Shown: positions 17,908 through 24,969, numbered from the stretch's first letter. The stretch: 64,000 nucleotides of DNA from Desertivirga brevis (GCF_017355835.1 NZ_JAFEWF010000001.1:1178001-1242000), one strand, 5' to 3'. Program-made: numbers and translations. Notes: generated by a model not told the origin, from the sequence alone.

Positions 17908-20325
17908 ATGATCTTTCGTATACTATTATTATCTTTTCTCGCTCTTTTAAATCTTAGCAATTTATTTGCTCAAAAGACTGCTGCAATAAGCGGAACTGTG
18001 AAAACTCCGGATAACCAACCAATTGAACACGTTTGGGTAACACTTAAGGGTAAATCAAAAAATACGGTTACAGATGCTGCCGGTAAATATAGGTTAAGCG
18101 GTCTCCAACCTGGAACATATGCGGTTAGGATAAGTTCGATGGAACTTAATGCACAGGAACAGCAAGTTATTGTGCAAGCAGGAGAAATTAAAGAACTTAA
18201 TTTCACGGTATCATTAAGTGAAGTCCAGCTTAAAGCTGTTGAAATCAATTCAAGGAAAACCAATTCTCTCAACGCAAAGAAGAGTGAGACCGTAGCTCGC
18301 ATGCCCCTTCAAAATCTTGAAAATCCTCAGGTGTATGTGAGTATTCCGAAAGAGCTACTGGAATTACAGGTGGTTACTAACTTCAACGACGCTCTTAAAA
18401 ATTCTCCCGGACTAGATAAACTATGGAGCTCAACAGGAAGAGCTGGAGACGGTGCAGGATATTACAGCTTAAGAGGATTTTCGGTACAGCCTAATCTTGT
18501 TAACGGAATTGCAGGATTAACTAATGGAGACCTTGACCCTGCAAATATCGAAAAGATTGAAGTAATCAAAGGACCCTCTGGAACACTGTTTGGAGGTGCG
18601 CTGACCAGCTTTGGGGGATTAATAAACATTGTTACTAAAAGACCGGTAGATTCCCTAACCGGTGCATTAGCTTATACCACAGGCAGTTTTGGATTAAATA
18701 GGATTACCGCAGATGTAAACACCCCTGTTTCTAAAGATAAAAGATTGATAGCAAGACTTAATGGGGCATATCATTATCAAAATAGCTTTCAGGATGCAGG
18801 TTTCAGGAAATCTCTTTTCATTGCACCAAGTTTTGAATATAACGTTAATGAAAGGTTTAAGCTTAATCTTGACCTGCAGTTTTACAACTATGAGGGAACT
18901 AATCCTTTATCGGTATTCTTAAACCGGTCTAGATCTTTGATTGCACGTACTCCGGCGGATCTGAACCTTAACTTTAACAGGTCTTTCACTAGTAATGACC
19001 TGACGATTCAAACCCCTGCTAATAACCTTTTTGCTCAAGCTAATTATAAGCTATCCAGCGCCTGGACATTACAGACAAACCTTTCAAGAAGCTACAGAAA
19101 ATCTGACGGGTTTTATCAGTACGTGATGTTCCTTGGAACTACAGATGACGTATTGTCGAGGATGGTTAGCCGTCAGAATTCAATAAGCACCTCTACCGAC
19201 ATCCAGGAGAACCTTATAGGAGACTTTAAAATAGCTGGACTTAGAAACCGGATCGTTGCAGGAGTAGATGTATTAAGATTAGAAAACAACAATAACAATT
19301 CTCCTTACATCACGTTCGATGCAGTAAGCACAAGCAATAATAAAGACGCAAATTATACTAAGATCAATAGGATATCCGTGGAATCCAAGATTAATGCAAG
19401 TACAGGTGCTTACGCTAGAAACAGCTCTGTAAATAATGTTTACAGTGCTTATGCCTCTGACGTTTTAAACATCACAGACAAACTCATGGCAATGGCTAGT
19501 CTTCGTGTAGACCGCTTTGATAATCGCGGTACATATAATCAATCTACTGACACTCTTGCTCTAAATAGTAAATACGCGCAAACAGCAGTTTCTCCGAAAT
19601 TCGGATTGGTGTACCAGGTCGTCAAAGATCAAGTCTCTGTATTCGGTAATTATATGAATGGCTTCAGAAATGTTGCGCCGGTAGTACAACCAGCTGGAAT
19701 TTCTGGCAATTTAAAACCACAACAGGCAAATCAGATAGAAGGTGGCGTAAAGCTTGATGTTTTTCGGAATCGTCTGAGTGTCACAGCTAGCTACTACGAC
19801 ATTTCTGTTTCTAACCTTACAAGATCAGAAACAATCACGATAGATGGTACTCCTCAGAATTATACTGTTCAGGATGGTACCCAAAAAAGCAAAGGATTTG
19901 AGCTGGATATTGTAGCCAACCCTATGAAAGGGATGGATATTTTTGCTGGATTTAGCCATAACGAAAGCAAGATGACAAAATCTGATGCATCTGTTCTTGG
20001 AAGAAGACCAGTAACTGCGGGCCCGGAAAACCTAGTGAATGGTTGGGTCAATTATACCTTTACAAGCGGAAAGATCAAGAACTTCGGAATTGGTTTCGGT
20101 GGCAACTATGCCAGCAAAAATATGGTGACAAATACTGTTGCTACAGGGACTTTTACTCTTCCGGCTTATACGGTTTTAAACGCAACAGCTTTTTATACGA
20201 CTAAGTCTTACAGATGGAGTTTGAAAGTCGATAACCTGTCAGGTGAAGTATATTATAAAGGGTGGACAACTGTTGAACGCCAGCAACCACGAAGCCTACT
20301 TGCTTCTATGTCCTATAAATTCTAA
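17908..20325 (+). CDS. TonB-dependent siderophore-type receptor
   Basis: This 805-residue outer-membrane receptor starts at the ATG giving signal peptide MIFRILLLSFLALLNLSNLFA; an upstream in-frame start would only add polar residues. After the signal comes a CarboxypepD_reg-like beta domain (about residues 20-105: ISGTVKTPDNQPIEHVWVTLKG). The plug domain (about 135-250) contains YYSLRGFSVQPNLVNG and IEVIKGPSGTLFGG, wording typical of siderophore receptors rather than SusC. A 22-strand barrel ends in aromatic SMSYKF. No SusD follows, supporting metal-chelate rather than glycan uptake. A strong terminator follows directly, so it is monocistronic. The ligand cannot be told from sequence. Confidence 0.88.
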   Translation: MIFRILLLSFLALLNLSNLFAQKTAAISGTVKTPDNQPIEHVWVTLKGKSKNTVTDAAGKYRLSGLQPGTYAVRISSMELNAQEQQVIVQAGEIKELNFTVSLSEVQLKAVEINSRKTNSLNAKKSETVARMPLQNLENPQVYVSIPKELLELQVVTNFNDALKNSPGLDKLWSSTGRAGDGAGYYSLRGFSVQPNLVNGIAGLTNGDLDPANIEKIEVIKGPSGTLFGGALTSFGGLINIVTKRPVDSLTGALAYTTGSFGLNRITADVNTPVSKDKRLIARLNGAYHYQNSFQDAGFRKSLFIAPSFEYNVNERFKLNLDLQFYNYEGTNPLSVFLNRSRSLIARTPADLNLNFNRSFTSNDLTIQTPANNLFAQANYKLSSAWTLQTNLSRSYRKSDGFYQYVMFLGTTDDVLSRMVSRQNSISTSTDIQENLIGDFKIAGLRNRIVAGVDVLRLENNNNNSPYITFDAVSTSNNKDANYTKINRISVESKINASTGAYARNSSVNNVYSAYASDVLNITDKLMAMASLRVDRFDNRGTYNQSTDTLALNSKYAQTAVSPKFGLVYQVVKDQVSVFGNYMNGFRNVAPVVQPAGISGNLKPQQANQIEGGVKLDVFRNRLSVTASYYDISVSNLTRSETITIDGTPQNYTVQDGTQKSKGFELDIVANPMKGMDIFAGFSHNESKMTKSDASVLGRRPVTAGPENLVNGWVNYTFTSGKIKNFGIGFGGNYASKNMVTNTVATGTFTLPAYTVLNATAFYTTKSYRWSLKVDNLSGEVYYKGWTTVERQQPRSLLASMSYKF

Positions 20326-20365
20326 ATAGGAATTGTTACTTATTTCAGTTCTCTTTAAATTTCTG

Positions 20366-20387
20366 AGCCCGGTTATCCGGGCTTTTT
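20366..20387 (+). terminator. Rho-independent terminator of the TonB receptor
   Basis: AGCCCGG-TTAT-CCGGGCT is a perfect 7-bp stem with a TTTT tail, 40 bp after the stop. Confidence 0.85.
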
Positions 20388-20949
20388 CATTTTCTATGTA
20401 CCTTTAAACCTAGAAGAAGTCGCTGTGCAACTTCCACTGCGGGCTAATCGAAAGTTGTAAAGTTCCGCTTTCTACACCTTGTTAGAAGTTCTTGATCCTA
20501 CTTCTCAAACTACCTTCGACCATCTAAACTTTATATCTGCCCGTCCTTAACCTCGCCCGGATAACTATCAATAAACTAAAAATACGAATGACCACGTTGT
20601 TTATTCTATCAGGCTGTTCAGAAATAATACAAAAAACTATAGTTTAATTAGTATTTGCAATAAAAGTTAGCAGAGCAGGTGAACCTATAGTTAAAAGCAT
20701 TAAGAACATTGATTCTCAAGGATAAGACTAGTTCACTAATTAACCATAAAGAAAATATTTCTGAAAGAGTAATTACCGTGTATTGTTATTACCAGCTTAT
20801 AACAGGGATTTAACACGGAAATAACCCGGACATACTGCGGTAAATTCCGCGATAATTGCGCGGGCGGTGCCGGCCTTGCACTACTTAACTGCTAGTTAAG
20901 AAATAAGTCTTTATAAGTGCTTCCAGTCTTAAAAAATTAAGCGAATTTA
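20388..20949. other. Intergenic region without recognised genes
   Basis: I see no credible coding frame. A GC-rich patch around 20840-20880 and a 7-bp perfect hairpin (CTTAACT-GCT-AGTTAAG mirror at 20884-20900) stand out. No copy of the TACTTCG motif of the neighbouring RNA array occurs here. Confidence 0.4.
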
Positions 20950-21004
20950 ATGTAGCCCAGCTTCTTTCATTAGAAGGTAAGGAGATACTTGTTAGATGCT
21001 ACAT
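20950..21004 (-). other. Nested inverted repeat at the end of the Y-RNA array
   Basis: Outer arms ATGTAGC/GCTACAT (7 bp) enclose an inner CTTCT/AGAAG hairpin. It begins about 10 bases beyond the last Y-like element on the minus strand. It could be another structured RNA, part of that RNA, or a processing or termination structure. Confidence 0.3.
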
Positions 21005-21014
21005 GTTAACATTC

Positions 21015-21097
21015 TTGCGTGCCAGAATCTGATATTGCTGGTACCTGCGAAAAAACACCTATTTACCAGCGAAGTATCTTATGCGAACGGCATCTAT
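21015..21097 (-). ncRNA. Y-RNA-like element 5 (short form)
   Basis: On the minus strand it starts GATGCCGTT and has GATACTTCGCTGG, the signature shared by all five elements. It can fold as TGCC/GGCA outside, a large internal loop, GATA/TATC, and a perfect 7-bp GCTGGTA/TACCAGC inner stem. The 3' strand GATTCTGGC resembles GATTGTTGC of element 4. No tRNA-like domain. Ends are estimated from pairing only. Confidence 0.4.
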
Positions 21098-21141
21098 TTA
21101 AAAAACAATTGCGATTAGGTTTAGGTGAACATTAAAATAAT

Positions 21142-21271
21142 GAAGGGTAACAAGTAATAAATGTTTGGTTTCTCCATGTTTTACCATTAAACTATTCCGT
21201 ATTACGGAAACCGGAATCGAACCGGTATCCTGGTTTTGGAATTCGAAGTAACATTTATTAACGACACCTTC
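21142..21271 (-). ncRNA. YrlA-type Y RNA with permuted tRNA-like domain (element 2)
   Basis: The ends pair (GAAGG at 21271-21267 with CCTTC at 21146-21142) and enclose an internal loop whose 5' side is TGTCGTT and 3' side ACTTGTTAC. A perfect 10-bp stem follows (AATAAATGTT/AACATTTATT). The distal part holds a tRNA-like domain in permuted order: T-arm ACCGG-TTCGATT-CCGGT (21226-21210), acceptor-like stem TTCCG/CGGAA closed by TAATA (21209-21195), linker UA, and D-arm GTTT-AATGGTA-AAAC (21192-21178). The helix with a conserved internal loop is where Ro proteins bind Y RNAs; the 3' strand ACUUGUUA resembles ACUUGACUA of vertebrate Y RNAs. No anticodon arm exists; the Y stem takes its place. It lies downstream of the Ro60 gene, on the same strand. 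Confidence 0.78.
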
Positions 21272-21276
21272 AATTT

Positions 21277-21354
21277 GAAAGGCAACAATCAACAACAGAC
21301 AGGTTTTTTAAACCTTCGTGAACAGCGAAGTATCTGTCGTTTTACGGCACTTTC
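21277..21354 (-). ncRNA. Y-RNA-like element 4 (short form)
   Basis: GAAAG (21354-21350) pairs with CTTTC (21281-21277). The internal loop has TGCCGTAA on the 5' side and GATTGTTGC on the 3' side. A 9-bp stem follows (AACGACAGA/TCTGTTGTT, one G-U). The loop carries the shared TACTTCGCT and can form a CTTCG/CGAAG hairpin. The layout matches elements 1 and 2 without the tRNA-like insert. Its 3' end is 5 bases from the 5' end of element 2, so both probably come from one precursor. Confidence 0.55.
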
Positions 21355-21377
21355 AAATGTTCTAAAAATTCATAAAA

Positions 21378-21501
21378 AGAAGGGTAATGAACCATAAGTG
21401 CATTTACATGCTCTACCAACTGAGCTACCCTTTCGAGGCCGGACTCGAACCGGCGACCCTGTCGTCCCTGAACGAAGTAACACTTATGAACGACACCTTC
21501 T
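21378..21501 (-). ncRNA. YrlA-type Y RNA with permuted tRNA-like domain (element 1)
   Basis: AGAAGG (21501-21496) pairs with CCTTCT (21383-21378), which is followed by a U-run that may terminate transcription. The internal loop is TGTCGTT opposite GTTCATTAC. An 8-bp stem follows (CATAAGTG/CACTTATG). The distal domain is an almost canonical permuted tRNA elbow: T-arm GCCGG-TTCGAGT-CCGGC (21454-21438), 3-bp acceptor-like stem CTC/GGG capped by a GAAA tetraloop (21437-21428), U8-A9-like linker UA, and D-arm GCTC-AGTTGGTA-GAGC (21425-21410) with the GG that contacts the T-loop in tRNA. The sequence before the T-arm (GGGACGACAGGGTC) does not pair as an anticodon arm. The tRNA mimicry and the adjacent Ro60 gene make a YrlA assignment strong. 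Confidence 0.82.
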
Positions 21502-21506
21502 TTCAA

Positions 21507-21572
21507 AGGAGCGATAACTGAACGGGGTGGAGTTTCATTTTGAGCGAAGTACCCCAGTTTCAACGGCATCCT
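21507..21572 (-). ncRNA. Y-RNA-like element 3 (short form, at rsr 3' end)
   Basis: It begins 7 bases after the rsr stop codon with AGGATGCCGTT and carries GGGGTACTTCGCTC, the shared signature. Possible pairs are AGGA/TCCT outside, AACTG/CAGTT and GGGGT/ACCCC inside with a GTT bulge. Its fold is less regular than that of element 4. It could be released from the rsr mRNA 3' end. Confidence 0.42.
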
Positions 21573-21578
21573 ATTCTT

Positions 21579-23102
21579 TTATAGTTCCATTTTCTCGATT
21601 TCGAGCACTGCAGAACCTCCTTTATCCAAGGCATCCAACACCTCAAAGACTTTATCACTCCAACCCGATATCATGTAAACAGAGTTCTTCTCCAATTTTA
21701 TAGGTGTGGTTCCATAGCCCTTTAAATCGAACAGGTATAGTTTAGCCTCAGGCGCAACCTCTGCCTTGTACCGTTTCCACAAGTTCTCGATATGGACACT
21801 ACCGTAACTATTCCATAGCTGGCAGTCGGTGAACAACATAATCTTATCCATCCTTACCTTTCTGTCTAAAATGTCCTGGATTACGAGATAACCGTTCGTT
21901 GAATATCCCACTTCCCCTTCCCTTCTATAGAACTCTTGTACGTTGCCTAGGATGTTATTTTTTGGCACAGGAATAACCTTCCAGGTATCACCAAACATTC
22001 CGGTTACAACATTCTTGCATCGATTCTGAAGTAGCATTGCCAGCATCAAGCCCACATCATACAACATAACTTTCGACCTTGCAGAAACAGGTGTTTGCAT
22101 AGATCCAGAAACATCACAACCTAACAGCACTCTGGTTTCGGCTCCGAATCCCTTTATGTTCATAGCACTCGCTTGTACAGCCTTCTCTAAAGCACCCAAT
22201 ACCTCTCCTGTATACCCTGTCTGTGTAAACATCAACTCTCTATAGGCCGATAAATATCGAAACGGAAACTGCTTTGCATTCGTAACTTGGTTGTCTGATG
22301 ATAAGACTTCACAGGCTTTAAGAATATAATTATATGAAACACCAGCCTCCAATACATTTCTCAAGTTACGCAGCAAGGCCATATATCCCAATTTGCCACT
22401 CTCTATCAACTCTTCCCACTTCGCCTTAAAAGCTTCTATTTTCACAGCTTCGGTTTCAAAAGCCTGCTGACCGAGTGCCGACAATTCTGTTTCCCATGTA
22501 TAAGGGGTATTCAGAGTTTCTTCCGCTATTTTATTAAAAATAGATTGTTGTGTCTCATCTTTAGCCTTAGGATGGACCAGAAATAATGCATCTCGAAGAG
22601 TTACTGCTGTTCTGCGATTATATTTTGCGAACTGATACTCGTCAAAGCTATTGAACGCCGCAGATAAACCCTTTTGTAACTGCTTGGACAAACGGTTCAA
22701 CTTTTTGGTCCCAATCCGGAGGTTTATCACTTGATAGCAAGCAAGCAATTCTGTTATTTCGTCAGCCCTGGACACCACTCTTGGAACTAATCGGGAAATC
22801 AGATTATCTCCGGAATGAATTTTAGTTAACTCGGTTACCAGTAAAAGAGGCACGGATCGCATATACATCTTGTGTCGGGCATAAATAGCAAGCTTTGCAA
22901 CGAAGAGAGGATCGTTTTTAGCAATCAGATCTCTTAAACGAAATAGTCTTTCTTCATTTTTCTCATAGAACGAATCATTTAAAGACCAGGTAACTATTAA
23001 TGTATAAAGTTCCATTTGAGGTGTAACGGCGTAAGCCTTTTCACCCTCATGGTTTCTAACCACTGGCGCCTTTCTTTTCCTATTGAGTATGTTAAAGATC
23101 AT
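21579..23102 (-). CDS. rsr: Ro60 orthologue (TROVE + vWA domain RNA-binding protein)
   Basis: This 507-residue protein has a TROVE module of helical HEAT-like repeats (about residues 20-310), including DPLFVAKLAIYARHKMYMRSVPLLLVTEL and FNSFDEYQFAKYNRRTAVTLRDALFLVHPK. A C-terminal vWA domain follows with an intact MIDAS-type DVSGSMQTP (about 329-337). Ro proteins form a ring that binds misfolded RNA ends in the central hole and Y RNA on the outer face. In bacteria they assist exoribonuclease-dependent rRNA maturation and decay, notably in stress. A strong AAGGAGG precedes the ATG, rare in this phylum. Downstream lie Y-RNA-like elements, and a WYL regulator is divergent. No RtcB, RtcA or PNPase gene is present in the window. 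Confidence 0.93.
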   Translation of the reverse strand: MIFNILNRKRKAPVVRNHEGEKAYAVTPQMELYTLIVTWSLNDSFYEKNEERLFRLRDLIAKNDPLFVAKLAIYARHKMYMRSVPLLLVTELTKIHSGDNLISRLVPRVVSRADEITELLACYQVINLRIGTKKLNRLSKQLQKGLSAAFNSFDEYQFAKYNRRTAVTLRDALFLVHPKAKDETQQSIFNKIAEETLNTPYTWETELSALGQQAFETEAVKIEAFKAKWEELIESGKLGYMALLRNLRNVLEAGVSYNYILKACEVLSSDNQVTNAKQFPFRYLSAYRELMFTQTGYTGEVLGALEKAVQASAMNIKGFGAETRVLLGCDVSGSMQTPVSARSKVMLYDVGLMLAMLLQNRCKNVVTGMFGDTWKVIPVPKNNILGNVQEFYRREGEVGYSTNGYLVIQDILDRKVRMDKIMLFTDCQLWNSYGSVHIENLWKRYKAEVAPEAKLYLFDLKGYGTTPIKLEKNSVYMISGWSDKVFEVLDALDKGGSAVLEIEKMEL

Positions 23103-23106
23103 AAAA

Positions 23107-23113
23107 CCTCCTT
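23107..23113 (-). promoter_or_regulatory. Near-perfect Shine-Dalgarno of rsr
   Basis: AAGGAGG followed by TTTT and ATG. Including the next T, eight bases match the anti-Shine-Dalgarno. Most Bacteroidota genes lack such a site, so it may confer special translational control. Confidence 0.7.
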
Positions 23114-23144
23114 CTATTATTATGCCTCAAAGTTGAAAGACTTC

Positions 23145-23187
23145 TGCGCAGTGTTTTTGCGCAGCAAAAAATTTTTTAATAATTTTC
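23145..23187 (+). promoter_or_regulatory. Divergent control region: TGCGCAG direct repeats and WYL promoter
   Basis: Two copies of TGCGCAG (23145-23151 and 23158-23164) are spaced 13 bp start to start; each lies in an imperfect dyad (the first is CTGCGCAG). The second overlaps a TTG (23157-23159) that is 20 bases from TAATTTTC (23180-23187), one mismatch from TAnnTTTG. This fits a promoter for the WYL gene under control of a factor binding the repeats, perhaps the WYL protein itself. Confidence 0.5.
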
Positions 23188-23201
23188 TGAAAATTTTTAC
23201 C

Positions 23202-24272
23202 ATGCCTGTTAATCGCAATGCCCTTATCCGTTATCGCACTATAGACAATTGTCTTCGACACAAATACAAAAAATGGAGCCTGGAGGACCTTATCGAAGCC
23301 TGCTCTGATGCACTGTACGAGTTGCAAGGGATAGACAAAGGGGTAAGCCGGCGTACAGTACAAGCGGACATTGAGATGATGCGAAGCAATAAATTAGGAT
23401 ACGAGGCTCCGATTGTAGTGGTGGATAAAAAGTATTACACCTACTCAGACAAAAATTACAGTATCACCAATATCCCGCTTACGAACCAGGATCTGCAGGT
23501 ACTTACGGAAGTAGCGGACCTATTGAAACAATTTAAAGGGTTCAGTCACTTTTCAGACGTCAATGAGATGGTGAGCAAATTGGAAGATAAGATCTATGTT
23601 CAGAAAAGCTCTGCTTCTTCGGTAATTGATTTTGAGAAGAATGATAACTTGAAGGGACTCGAGTTTATCGAAATAATACGCAAAGCAATAATTTCAAAAA
23701 CAGCGCTGTGTTTTACATATCGCTCTTTCCGCGCGAGAGATGAAAGCACTTTTTGTATCAGTCCCTACTTGCTAAAAGAATATCGTAACCGATGGTTCGT
23801 CTTATGTCTTGCTCATAAGAAAAGCTCCCCTATTTTAACACTTGCCCTTGATAGGATAATCAGTGCAGAAAACGCACATGATGAGCCATTCAGAGAAAAT
23901 GAAAATATAGACTTGAGTTCTTATTATTCAGATGTTATTGGAGTGACGAAACATCCAGGGCAGAAAGATTGTGAAGTTGTGTTTAGAATAGATCACGAAA
24001 ACGCACCTTATATAATAACCAAACCACTACACGCAACACAAAAACTACTGACAGAAACCGCTGAGGGAAAGATCTTCAGAATCCGTGTTATTCTCAACTA
24101 CGAGCTTGAACGTGAACTTTTAGGATTTGGATGCAAAATAAAAGTACTAGGTCCGAGGAATCTGGTAAATCGTATTAAAGAAAATCTTGCAAAGACCTTG
24201 GAATGTTATTCGGTAACCAATGAAAGCCCGGAAAAGATCTATGAGGATGCCAAGGAGACGTTAGGAGAATAA
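23202..24272 (+). CDS. WYL-domain transcriptional regulator divergent from rsr
   Basis: This 356-residue protein starts at the ATG of MPVNRNALIRYRTIDNCLR; the open frame extends upstream into rsr but that part is not credible. Residues 1-85 form a winged helix (IDKGVSRRTVQADIEMMRSN is the recognition part). The WYL domain covers about 155-250, with TYRSFRARDESTFCISPYLLKEYRNRWFVLCL, where WFV replaces the name-giving residues. A WCX-like C-terminal extension follows. WYL domains sense ligands, often nucleic-acid-derived, and regulate defence and stress genes. The shared 99-bp control region with rsr makes this the likely regulator of the Ro/Y-RNA operon. It is followed by a bidirectional terminator. 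Confidence 0.87.
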   Translation: MPVNRNALIRYRTIDNCLRHKYKKWSLEDLIEACSDALYELQGIDKGVSRRTVQADIEMMRSNKLGYEAPIVVVDKKYYTYSDKNYSITNIPLTNQDLQVLTEVADLLKQFKGFSHFSDVNEMVSKLEDKIYVQKSSASSVIDFEKNDNLKGLEFIEIIRKAIISKTALCFTYRSFRARDESTFCISPYLLKEYRNRWFVLCLAHKKSSPILTLALDRIISAENAHDEPFRENENIDLSSYYSDVIGVTKHPGQKDCEVVFRIDHENAPYIITKPLHATQKLLTETAEGKIFRIRVILNYELERELLGFGCKIKVLGPRNLVNRIKENLAKTLECYSVTNESPEKIYEDAKETLGE

Positions 24273-24274
24273 AT

Positions 24275-24319
24275 ATTTAAACAAGAAAGGCCGTTTTGAA
24301 CGGCCTTTCTTGTTTAAAT
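24275..24319. terminator. Perfect 21-bp inverted repeat, bidirectional terminator
   Basis: The arms ATTTAAACAAGAAAGGCCGTT and its exact complement (24299-24319) surround a 3-base centre. It lies between the convergent WYL and outer-membrane protein genes. Confidence 0.85.
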
Positions 24320-24333
24320 AAGTAAAAATTTTA

Positions 24334-24918
24334 TTATCGTCTGCCTCCCCCTAGAAAGAATCCTATTTTTAAGTTTAAATAATTGTTTTTAACCTCTCCT
24401 GTTTTTCCAACTAAATTGTAATCTACTGCCATACGGAAGTGACCATAGTCGAAACCAATACGCGGCGTAACACCTAATTTAGTACCACCTTCAATTGCCT
24501 CTAAAGCTTCAACATCGTCATCTGAAGTCAGGTCCGTATTATCAAAGGAAGCTGAAGCCAATGTGTGAATACCGGCACCAATTCCAACAAATGGCCTGAA
24601 ACTGTTAGTGTTAAAGTAATAGTCAGTAGTTAATAAATAAGAGCCTGATGCTTTAGCTTCTCCGTCGGAAGCAAAACCTTCGTCATCGATATTACCTCTT
24701 ACTGTAACAGCTGCTTCCATACGTAAACCTAAGGCTAATTTGTCGCTGATTGCGTATTTAGGTTCAAGGGACAGGGCTACACCTCCTTTTGCTCCTTCGC
24801 CAGAAGGAACAGCGTATCCGAAATCAAATCCAACTCTGAACGGTTTAAAGGTTTCTGATTGAGCTTTAACAGCAGTTGCACCTAGTGCAAAAGCCGCCAT
24901 CATGATAAGAGTTTTCAA
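24334..24918 (-). CDS. Outer-membrane beta-barrel protein (porin family-like)
   Basis: This 194-residue protein has a signal peptide (start at a TTG: MKTLIMMAAFALGATAVKAQ). The mature part has alternating strands (FRVGFDFGYAVPSGEG, VALSLEPKYAISDKLALGLRME, SYLLTTDYYFNTNSFRPFVGIGAGIH) and ends in LKIGFFLGGGRR. This is the pattern of an eight-strand outer-membrane barrel of the OmpA-barrel/porin-like group in Bacteroidota. The function is probably structural; no ligand site is visible. The TTG start is supported by a good promoter just upstream and by the need for the basic residue before the hydrophobic core. Confidence 0.8.
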   Translation of the reverse strand: MKTLIMMAAFALGATAVKAQSETFKPFRVGFDFGYAVPSGEGAKGGVALSLEPKYAISDKLALGLRMEAAVTVRGNIDDEGFASDGEAKASGSYLLTTDYYFNTNSFRPFVGIGAGIHTLASASFDNTDLTSDDDVEALEAIEGGTKLGVTPRIGFDYGHFRMAVDYNLVGKTGEVKNNYLNLKIGFFLGGGRR

Positions 24919-24938
24919 TTAGTATAATTTAAGTCATG

Positions 24939-24969
24939 CGAAGGTAAACAAATAACCAACATAGACAAA
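24939..24969 (-). promoter_or_regulatory. Promoter of the outer-membrane protein gene
   Basis: On the minus strand TTTG (24969-24966) and TACCTTCG (24946-24939) are separated by 19 bases, one mismatch from consensus. Confidence 0.6.

Noticed and set aside
21098..21295. Minus-strand open frame of 65 codons
   Set aside because: Same reason: it overlaps element 2 and is out of keeping with any family.
21400..21460. Ordinary tRNA gene, suggested by T-loop and D-loop sequences
   Set aside because: The T-arm precedes the D-arm, the acceptor-like stem is closed by a tetraloop and there is no anticodon arm. The same holds for 21178-21226.
21342..21569. Minus-strand open frame of 75 codons downstream of rsr
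   Set aside because: It runs through the tRNA-like and short Y-like RNA structures; the translation has no protein-like pattern and the structured RNA explains the sequence.
23016..23201. N-terminal extension of the WYL regulator into rsr
   Set aside because: It overlaps the start of rsr and the shared control region; the winged helix begins after the ATG at 23202.
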